DNA from: an uncultured Campylobacter sp.
GTDB lineage: Bacteria > Campylobacterota > Campylobacteria > Campylobacterales > Campylobacteraceae
Length of the DNA stretch: 23,569 nucleotides
NCBI RefSeq assembly: GCF_905371695.1
Contig: NZ_CAJPMA010000016.1
Coordinates: 1-23,569 of the forward strand
Reading direction: 5' to 3'
In this document: positions 15,198 to 20,760 of the stretch, piece by piece
Layout: every line of letters starts with the position of its first letter
Position numbering within the stretch: position 1 is the first letter of the stretch
Translations under genes and position numbers: made by a program
Notes under the pieces: generated by a model
The model's database searches: none
Told to the model about the DNA's origin: nothing
What the model saw: only the letters and a program-made list of their open reading frames with translations

Positions 15198-15626
15198 CTA
15201 AAAGCGGATGCTTTCTTCTTTCGGTAAAGCGATCTTAGTTTTTATGTTTCTATTCGAGCGAACGACGTCGTTTCTAGGTTTTGCGATACCCGAAATGCCG
15301 CCGCGAGAGCTACCTTCTCTAATTAAAAGCATACTTTCTAATCTCTCGCCGCTAAACGTTGCATAGACTAGATCGCCCCTATCGTAATAGTAGCGGGCGG
15401 CGCAAAAATTCGCGCTTTTTAGCTTATCGTTTGCCGTGTCGCTACCGACGATAACATAGCAGTATTTATCGTCTTTGTAATTTACCTCTTTAATAAAACC
15501 TTTTATGGAGCTTTTCGGAGACTTTGCAACTTGGACGGGTGCGGGCTTTTTCACGACTTGTCTAGGCTCATTAAACGCACAACCGCCGAAAACTAACGCC
15601 GCAGCCAGTAAAACGTAAAATTTCAT
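15198..15626 (-). CDS. Putative small lipoprotein of unknown function
   Basis: 142 residues. The N-terminus is a type II signal peptide with FGGC16 as lipobox, so Cys16 is the likely lipid attachment site. A Pro/Lys/Val linker (about 20-42) leads to a compact beta-rich domain (about 43-105) with Cys56 and Cys75 that could form a disulfide, then a basic tail. I do not recognise the domain; a small SH3-like or OB-like barrel is possible. It begins 3 bases after the upstream gene with no strong ribosome binding site, so the two are probably cotranscribed and coupled. Confidence 0.75.
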   Translation of the reverse strand: MKFYVLLAAALVFGGCAFNEPRQVVKKPAPVQVAKSPKSSIKGFIKEVNYKDDKYCYVIVGSDTANDKLKSANFCAARYYYDRGDLVYATFSGERLESMLLIREGSSRGGISGIAKPRNDVVRSNRNIKTKIALPKEESIRF

Positions 15627-15629
15627 CGC

Positions 15630-16262
15630 TTACGCCGATACGTTTAGGACGTTACCGCCCGCTTCGGCGATTTTACGCTCTATCGCTTCGGTCGCTCGAG
15701 TTATCGTTTTTTCGGAAATTTCCGGCAGCTCGCCGCCCCAAATTTTCCTAGCCTCGTTAAAGCCTCGCAGCATCCCCTCGCGACCTGCTTGCAGTTTCGC
15801 GGGATCGCCGCCTGCCGCATTAATGATAAAATTCGCGATCCTATCAGCGGTGTTATTAATACCGAAAAATCCGTTTTCGCCGATTAGCTCGCTTGCTTCG
15901 TCTTTATTTAGCTCGCCGATAGTCTTGCCTTCGTAGCCCATCGCCTTGTAATCAAGTCCGCCCAAAATTTTGCTTAAATTACCGGGTGCCTTAAAATTTG
16001 AGCTGCCAAATATCGCGTCAAGCGCGCTTTGAGCAGTAGCGCTAGAATTCGCCTGCGAAAACGCCTGCGCTTGAAATTGTGCGAAATATCCGTTTGAAAT
16101 TTCTCTCGCGGAGAGCTTCGAAGCGTTTTGTTTTAACTGCGAGACGTCTTTTAAATTTTGCGGCCGCAAAAGAGAATTTGCGCCCGTTTGCGCCTCGTTT
16201 TTACTGTGTGAATATCGCGCGCTCGCCGCGCCGTATGCGCTTAAATTTGAGCTAATTTGCAT
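15630..16262 (-). CDS. Conserved protein of unknown function (GREG/WGG C-terminal domain)
   Basis: 210 residues. The first half is Ser/Ala/Gln/Asn-rich and looks disordered. The second half (about 105-205) is a compact domain with IGENGFFGINNTADRIANFI, AGREGMLRGFNEA and WGGELPEIS followed by TRATEAIERKI. Proteins ending this way are common in Epsilonproteobacteria and, from memory, are sometimes labelled 'hydrogenase-4 component G' in databases; nothing here supports a hydrogenase link, and no hydrogenase gene is nearby. There is no signal peptide or membrane segment. AAAGGGAT precedes the ATG. It is paired with the lipoprotein gene downstream. Confidence 0.75.
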   Translation of the reverse strand: MQISSNLSAYGAASARYSHSKNEAQTGANSLLRPQNLKDVSQLKQNASKLSAREISNGYFAQFQAQAFSQANSSATAQSALDAIFGSSNFKAPGNLSKILGGLDYKAMGYEGKTIGELNKDEASELIGENGFFGINNTADRIANFIINAAGGDPAKLQAGREGMLRGFNEARKIWGGELPEISEKTITRATEAIERKIAEAGGNVLNVSA

Positions 16263-16339
16263 TTTTATCCCTTTAAATTTAGGTTTACGGTAGAAATTCG
16301 TAGAGATTTTAGTAGGAAATCGCGTAATTTTTGCTTAAA

Positions 16340-16357
16340 GGCGAGCCGTAGCCCGCC
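16340..16357 (-). terminator. Hairpin just after dps
   Basis: On the minus strand GGCGGGC and GCTCGCC pair (one G-U) around a UACG loop closed by C-G, a UNCG tetraloop of unusual stability. It begins 4 bases after the dps stop. The following T-run is short (CTTTAAG), so it may act as a terminator or as an mRNA 3'-end stabiliser. Confidence 0.6.
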
Positions 16358-16361
16358 AATT

Positions 16362-16796
16362 TTACTTACCTAGCGTCGCGTCTAGCATCCAAATAGATTT
16401 TTCGTAGTTTGCGATTTGCTCCTGCGCGTAAGCTTGCGTAGTAGTGTCGCCCTCGGCTAGCTCGTCTAGTTTTTTGAACTCGCCAAGAAGATGTTTGTAA
16501 TCTTCGCGGACGATTTTTAGCGCTTCGATAGTGTCGTAGCTATCCTTTGGCTCGTGTTTAATGCAAGTAAGCTTTGTTAGCTCCTCAGCTTTTACGACGG
16601 CTTTGCCTCCTAGCATTATCGCGCGCTCCGCAACCGCGTCGAAAATCTCGTGCATATCGTCGTAAGCTTTTTCAGTGTATTCGTGTATACTAAAAAACTG
16701 AATGCCTTTGACGTTCCAGTGAATATCGTGGAATTTAACGTATAACGCGTGAGCATCGGCCTGGATCTTATTTAATTGAGAAATAACTTTTGACAT
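16362..16796 (-). CDS. dps: Dps-family ferritin-like protein
   Basis: Cytoplasmic dodecameric iron-storage protein that oxidises Fe(II) with peroxide and protects DNA from Fenton damage. The 144 residues match the family length. YVKFHDIHWNVKG (19-31) is the Dps signature, and the inter-subunit ferroxidase ligands H26, H38, D53 and E57 are all present, one position later than in H. pylori NapA. It should not be confused with nitrate reductase NapA encoded further right. The ATG follows AAAGGAG and the gene has its own promoter and 3' hairpin. Confidence 0.95.
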   Translation of the reverse strand: MSKVISQLNKIQADAHALYVKFHDIHWNVKGIQFFSIHEYTEKAYDDMHEIFDAVAERAIMLGGKAVVKAEELTKLTCIKHEPKDSYDTIEALKIVREDYKHLLGEFKKLDELAEGDTTTQAYAQEQIANYEKSIWMLDATLGK

Positions 16797-16826
16797 TTCG
16801 TCTCCTTTGTTTTAAATTACAGCGGA

Positions 16827-16832
16827 ATTATA
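16827..16832 (-). promoter_or_regulatory. -10 element for dps
   Basis: TATAAT on the minus strand in CGTTATAATTCC, about 30 bases before the dps ATG. TTTAAGTAAAA upstream resembles the degenerate -35 region common in Campylobacter promoters. The predicted start is near 16820. Confidence 0.65.
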
Positions 16833-16860
16833 ACGAATTTTACTTAAAGCAAAATTAATT

Positions 16861-16881
16861 AAATAATAAATTTTATTATTT
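16861..16881. repeat. 21-bp A/T-only palindrome upstream of dps
   Basis: AAATAATAAA and TTTATTATTT are perfect 10-base arms around one T. It lies between the napD stop and the dps promoter, centred about 50 bases upstream of the dps start. It could be an operator for a Fur/PerR-type repressor, whose sites are A/T-rich palindromes, or a weak all-A/U terminator for the nap operon. Confidence 0.5.
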
Positions 16882-16909
16882 AGAAGCCATGATTTGCGCG
16901 CGTGAAATT

Positions 16910-17257
16910 TTACTTCACCCTATCGCCTACGTGACCGTTATAGACGATATCCTTCGCGTCGATGTTTTCATCGAGCAGTATATCGCTTATCTTGCCGCTT
17001 TTTTTGACGCTTTCTATATCGGCGGCGAGGTCTTCTTGGTAGCTATAAATCATCGCCGCACCGCTAACGCCCTCAAGTCTTTCAAGCGTCTTAAAGCGGT
17101 TTATCTCCTCGTCTAAATTTTCCACACTCATCACGACCACGATCTTACCTTCCTGCGCGGCGACGACCTCGCAGCCCTCTACTTGCTCTATTTGCGAGAT
17201 TATTTCCTGCTCGCTTGCGCCCTCTTTTTTATAGACCACTAGGCTTGATATGTTCAT
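16910..17257 (-). CDS. napD: NapD chaperone for the NapA Tat signal
   Basis: Small cytoplasmic chaperone that binds the twin-arginine signal peptide of NapA and delays export until the molybdenum cofactor is in place. From ATG 17257 it is 115 residues, starting MNISSLVVY like known NapD proteins, with a ferredoxin-like alpha-beta fold predicted over the first 80 residues and a polar C-terminal extension. A TTG 12 bases upstream is in frame, but GGAG seven bases before the ATG and the ATGA overlap with the napL stop favour ATG. It is last in the nap operon. Confidence 0.9.
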   Translation of the reverse strand: MNISSLVVYKKEGASEQEIISQIEQVEGCEVVAAQEGKIVVVMSVENLDEEINRFKTLERLEGVSGAAMIYSYQEDLAADIESVKKSGKISDILLDENIDAKDIVYNGHVGDRVK

Positions 17258-18201
17258 TTTACGCTCCAAAATTTAACTTCTTTTTCGTATGCGACGCTAA
17301 TTAGCCTGCCTTCGTTTGAAAGATAAAGTCCGTTTAAAATCTGCTGCCCCGTCTTTACGGTAGCGAGTTTTTTCTTGCTCGCTACGTCGTAAACGGACAC
17401 GTCGCTTTGCTCGCCGTTCATAAACGCTAGACTTTTGCCGCTAGGGCTAAGCGCGGTCGCATAAACGATAAAATCCGCCTTAAAATAACTCGTCTCGCCG
17501 TTATAAACGCCGGCTTGCTTGTCGATGCTTCCGACCGAAACGACGCCGTTTTTATAGTCGATGTCGTACATATTGTCTTTAAAGAAATTTAGCGTCTGCT
17601 CCGTCTGGCGCGTTTTTAGATTATAGATATAAATCACGCCGCTTTCGGCTCCGATGGCGATTTTATCGCGGGTTTCGTTTATTTCAAAATCCACGTAGAG
17701 AGCGATTGAAAATTTATGTTTAAAGATCAAATTTCCGCTTTTTAAATCCACGACGTAAATTTCATTCCCGAAATCCGAAATTACCGCCGTATGTTCATCG
17801 CTAAAAAGCGCTTTTTTCGCCGATTTATTAGGCGTTAAAAAGTTTGCGACCTCGTTAAATTTCTCCCCGTCGAATTTATAGATAAATAGTCGCCTCTCAT
17901 CGTAGCTAAGCTCGGCTAAAACCAGCAACTTATCGCCGAGTCTATCGATGCTAAACACGCGGGAGCTAGCCTCGTCGCTAAAATAGGCTTTCTTTTTAGG
18001 GAGATTGATGGCGGGCAAAAATTTATCCGCTTTAATATCGTAAATATTTACAGTGCCCTCGTCGGTGCCCAGATATAAATTTTCATCTACTAAATTTGAG
18101 CTAATTACGTTCGCATCGGCGCTTATCGTTTTTACGGGCTGCGAAATTTCTGCCGTAGAAGCCGTCAATCCCAAAAGCAAAATAGCTAAAATTTTCCTCA
18201 T
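17254..18201 (-). CDS. napL: NapL, periplasmic beta-propeller protein of the nap cluster
   Basis: 315 residues with an N-terminal signal peptide (MRKILAILLLGLTASTA) and then repeated WD40/PQQ-like blades, visible as recurring patterns such as NLYLGTDEGTVNIYDIKADK and KIAIGAESGVIYIYNLKTRQ. NapL occurs only in epsilonproteobacterial nap clusters and its exact role in NapA activity is not settled. I use the ATG at 18201: GGAGG lies just before it, it begins the signal peptide, and it overlaps the napF stop as ATGA. A longer in-frame start exists inside napF but would bury the signal peptide. Confidence 0.88.
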   Translation of the reverse strand: MRKILAILLLGLTASTAEISQPVKTISADANVISSNLVDENLYLGTDEGTVNIYDIKADKFLPAINLPKKKAYFSDEASSRVFSIDRLGDKLLVLAELSYDERRLFIYKFDGEKFNEVANFLTPNKSAKKALFSDEHTAVISDFGNEIYVVDLKSGNLIFKHKFSIALYVDFEINETRDKIAIGAESGVIYIYNLKTRQTEQTLNFFKDNMYDIDYKNGVVSVGSIDKQAGVYNGETSYFKADFIVYATALSPSGKSLAFMNGEQSDVSVYDVASKKKLATVKTGQQILNGLYLSNEGRLISVAYEKEVKFWSVK

Positions 18202-18674
18202 ATCGCCTCCATTTTTATAGAATTTACGAAGCACACCTCCAAACACTGCGCGCAGTTCACGCAGCGATCGTTAACGGTCGGACGAAATACGCCCAAAAAA
18301 TCGATCGCTGCGAATTTGCAAACGTCTTGGCAGTTGTAACAAACCGTGCCGTTCCAAGCTAGGCATACCCGAACGTCGATTTTGGTTTCGGCTAAAATTC
18401 GCGCTTGAAATTTCAGGTTAAGCACGCCTCTTTCTAGCCCTTCGCAGGCTGTCGCGCATTTTTTACAAAAATCGCAACCCGCGTGCTTAAACTCGAATTT
18501 CACGCTCTCGCCGTCAAAATTTAGCAACCCTTTATCGCAGGCTTCTACGCATTTAGCCTCGCAGCCTACGCAACCGAATTCTCCGCTAAAATACGGCGGC
18601 GCAATGAAATTTTGAGCGGATTTACCGCCCAAAATTTTAGAAAAAATTTTACGCCTTGAAGCGTCTACCGTCAT
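18198..18674 (-). CDS. napF: NapF ferredoxin-type iron-sulfur protein
   Basis: 158 residues with no export signal, so probably cytoplasmic. Four cysteine groups for [4Fe-4S] clusters are visible: C35-C38-C42-C46, C67-C70-C73-C77, C104-C112-C115-C119 and C138-C141-C144-C148, the arrangement of E. coli NapF, where it interacts with NapA and is thought to help its maturation. The N-terminus (TVDASRRKIFSKILGG) is a NapF-type lead. The start forms TAATG with the napB stop. From memory C. jejuni lacks napF at this locus, while several other Campylobacter species have it. Confidence 0.92.
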   Translation of the reverse strand: MTVDASRRKIFSKILGGKSAQNFIAPPYFSGEFGCVGCEAKCVEACDKGLLNFDGESVKFEFKHAGCDFCKKCATACEGLERGVLNLKFQARILAETKIDVRVCLAWNGTVCYNCQDVCKFAAIDFLGVFRPTVNDRCVNCAQCLEVCFVNSIKMEAI

Positions 18675-19204
18675 TACCTAACGCCCTCGTTTAGTACGTC
18701 GAGGAGGTTTGAGCGTTTCGTCGCGTTCTCGTCGCGGTATTCTGGTTTAAAGTTATTTTTTACGCGCGGCTTAACGTTAGCTTGCGGAACGTGGCACGTA
18801 GTGCAGTTAAAGCGGTCGTCGCTAAGCTTACCGTCGAGGTCTTTTTTATTCCTAATGCTATAAAGGTGCGATTTAGGGATCGGCGTAGCGCCTACGCCCT
18901 CGGCGACTTCTGGCATATGACAGGTCACGCACATATTGTTATCTTTCGTGATCGGAATCAAGTCCGAAATATCGTGCGGAATGAGCGGCGGGGCATTCTC
19001 AAAAGAGCGCTCGAAGCGAGTCGATTCGCCAGGCATCGGCTTAGTCCAGTTGATGTCCGCTAACGTAGTGTTATCGTCCAGTACGTCGTTCGTTCGTAGT
19101 GCGGTCACGTCGCCGTTTGAGCTAGTACCCGGAGTCGGCGCGTAACAGCCGACGAATAAAGCCGCAGCACAAGAAGCCGCTAGAATAAGCTTATAAGCTT
19201 TCAT
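18674..19204 (-). CDS. napB: NapB di-haem cytochrome c, nitrate reductase small subunit
   Basis: Periplasmic electron-transfer subunit that passes electrons to NapA. In 176 residues there are two haem sites, CVTCH (92-96) and CTTCH (134-138), with H77 and H113 as likely second ligands in the normal NapB pattern. The signal peptide ends in ALFVGC20, close to a lipobox, so the protein may be lipid-anchored instead of cleaved by signal peptidase I. It begins inside the end of napH (14-base overlap), with AAGGAG ahead of the ATG. Confidence 0.95.
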   Translation of the reverse strand: MKAYKLILAASCAAALFVGCYAPTPGTSSNGDVTALRTNDVLDDNTTLADINWTKPMPGESTRFERSFENAPPLIPHDISDLIPITKDNNMCVTCHMPEVAEGVGATPIPKSHLYSIRNKKDLDGKLSDDRFNCTTCHVPQANVKPRVKNNFKPEYRDENATKRSNLLDVLNEGVR

Positions 19205-19994
19205 TTTTTCTCCTTAAATTTCTTATATTAAATTTGAGCGCATCATCGCCGCAGACGTCTATACAGCGCCCGCAGCTAGTGCATTCGCTTGAAGCGACGA
19301 AGCCGTTTTGCTTGCCGATTATTCCAAGCACTTGATTTTCGGGACAGATTAGCTTGCATTTCATACAATGCGTGCAATTATCCGCATTATGCTCTACCCT
19401 AATGAGCGAAAATTTGCTAGTAATCGCGTAAAACGCGCCTAGCGGACAAATTTTAGAACAAACTATCCTATCGCCTAAAAAGGCGTCTATCGCAAAAACG
19501 CCCAAGGCCACGAACAGCCAAAGCACTCCGCCGTATATGACGCCGCGTTGGATAATGCCTATGTAGCTTACGCCTTCAAACGCCGGCGCGCTCGTGACCA
19601 GCGATAAAATAAGAACGAAGCCTAGCGCGTAATATCTCGTATTTTTTGAAAAATTTACGATTTTCCCGTCTTTATCAAAGCCTAGTTTTACTCTAAACCA
19701 GCGAGCCGTTTCGGTTATGATATTTACAGGACACACCCAGCTACAAAAAGCACGCGGAGCGATAAATGCGTAAAAAATGAGCACTATACCGGCTCCCGCA
19801 AGCGCGGTCGAAGCTATGCTAAAACTAGCTAAAAACAACTGCAAAACCGCAAACGGATCGCTAAGCGGAACGACTCCAAATAACAAAGACGAGCTTAAAT
19901 TTCCCTGTAAAATTTTAACGCCGTAAAAGTTGCTTACCGCAAAAAGAGCGAGGATTAAAATTTGGCTAATTCTTCGTAAAATTAGATATTTCAT
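19191..19994 (-). CDS. napH: NapH membrane quinol dehydrogenase subunit
   Basis: Inner-membrane subunit of the NapGH quinol dehydrogenase that oxidises menaquinol in place of NapC. From ATG 19994 it is 267 residues with four hydrophobic segments (about 8-27, 50-78, 121-138, 150-172). It has the two CxxxCP motifs of the family (C84-C88 and C179-C183) and a cytoplasmic C-terminal domain with two [4Fe-4S] motifs (C207-C210-C213-C217 and C238-C241-C244-C248). The ATG overlaps the napG stop as TGATG and follows AAGGAG; an adjacent TTG is a less likely start. Confidence 0.95.
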   Translation of the reverse strand: MKYLILRRISQILILALFAVSNFYGVKILQGNLSSSLLFGVVPLSDPFAVLQLFLASFSIASTALAGAGIVLIFYAFIAPRAFCSWVCPVNIITETARWFRVKLGFDKDGKIVNFSKNTRYYALGFVLILSLVTSAPAFEGVSYIGIIQRGVIYGGVLWLFVALGVFAIDAFLGDRIVCSKICPLGAFYAITSKFSLIRVEHNADNCTHCMKCKLICPENQVLGIIGKQNGFVASSECTSCGRCIDVCGDDALKFNIRNLRRKNESL

Positions 19995-20758
19995 CAAAGC
20001 TCCTTGTCGCTATTTAGGTAATCGTCAAGCTTTTTAGCATCTTGGCGATACTCTTTTGGCGTAGAATTTTCTAGTTTTTTATCCCGACCTTCGATCCAGC
20101 CTTCGACGTATTGCTCATTGCTAGATCCCAGCCCTATCTCACGAGGAAGCACGAAAATAGAAGCCTTAGGCGTTACGCAAACTTGCTCGCACATACCGCA
20201 GCCCGTACAGTAGTCGGCGTCCACGATCGGTTTAAAAAACGCATGCTTTTGCGTTCGCTCGTTGCGAACGTATTCGAGTTTCAAAGCCTTATCTATGAGC
20301 GGACAGGCTCGGTAACAAGCGTCGCAGCGAAGTCCTTCATAAGCGATACAGTAGTTTGGATCTAGCACAGCGATACCCATTTTAGACTTGTTGATATTTA
20401 GCTTGCCGTTGTCTTCGCTTACTAATTTTATGTCCAAAGCACCCGTCGGACAGGCGACGGCGCAAGGGATATCGGGGCACATATAGCACGGAATTTTGCG
20501 CGGCGTAAAAAACGGCGTACCGTAAGGTAATCCGTCTTTTAAACCCGCGAGTTTTAGCGTATCCCAAGGACAGGCTTCTACGCAAAGTCCGCAGCGTATG
20601 CACTCGCTTAAAAATTTATCTTCCTTCAAGGCTCCGGGCGGCCTAATCAGTAAAGTTTGAGCTTTTAGACTAGTTTGAGTACTCCAAATAAACCCGCCCG
20701 CAAGCGCCAAACCGACTGCTTTTAGCCCGAATTTCAAAGCCTCTCTTCTATTTTGCAT
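19994..20758 (-). CDS. napG: NapG periplasmic iron-sulfur protein
   Basis: Periplasmic partner of NapH, 254 residues, exported by Tat through NRREALKFG (3-11) and the hydrophobic segment after it. Four [4Fe-4S] motifs are present: C53-C56-C59-C63, C91-C94-C99-C103, C137-C145-C148-C152 and C184-C187-C190-C194. It should pass electrons from NapH to NapB. It begins 2 bases after the napA stop, so it is cotranscribed and probably coupled. Confidence 0.95.
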   Translation of the reverse strand: MQNRREALKFGLKAVGLALAGGFIWSTQTSLKAQTLLIRPPGALKEDKFLSECIRCGLCVEACPWDTLKLAGLKDGLPYGTPFFTPRKIPCYMCPDIPCAVACPTGALDIKLVSEDNGKLNINKSKMGIAVLDPNYCIAYEGLRCDACYRACPLIDKALKLEYVRNERTQKHAFFKPIVDADYCTGCGMCEQVCVTPKASIFVLPREIGLGSSNEQYVEGWIEGRDKKLENSTPKEYRQDAKKLDDYLNSDKEL

Positions 20759-20760
20759 TA

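Noticed and set aside
15630..16262. Naming this gene a hydrogenase-4 subunit
   Set aside because: No cofactor motif, no membrane segment and no hydrogenase genes nearby; the label seems to be a propagated annotation.
16263..16339. CGATTT at 16317-16322 as a sigma-28 promoter for the unknown gene
   Set aside because: No -35 partner at the right distance; only about 11 bases separate it from the nearest TAAG. A weak TAAAAT at 16306-16311 is as likely.
16340..16357. Sigma-54 promoter in the GG/GC-rich hairpin after dps
   Set aside because: The GG-N10-GC spacing does not hold on the minus strand; the sequence is better explained as a hairpin at the dps 3' end.
18202..18246. A longer napL beginning inside napF
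   Set aside because: It would put 15 residues before the signal peptide, while the ATG at 18201 has GGAGG and a coupled ATGA junction.
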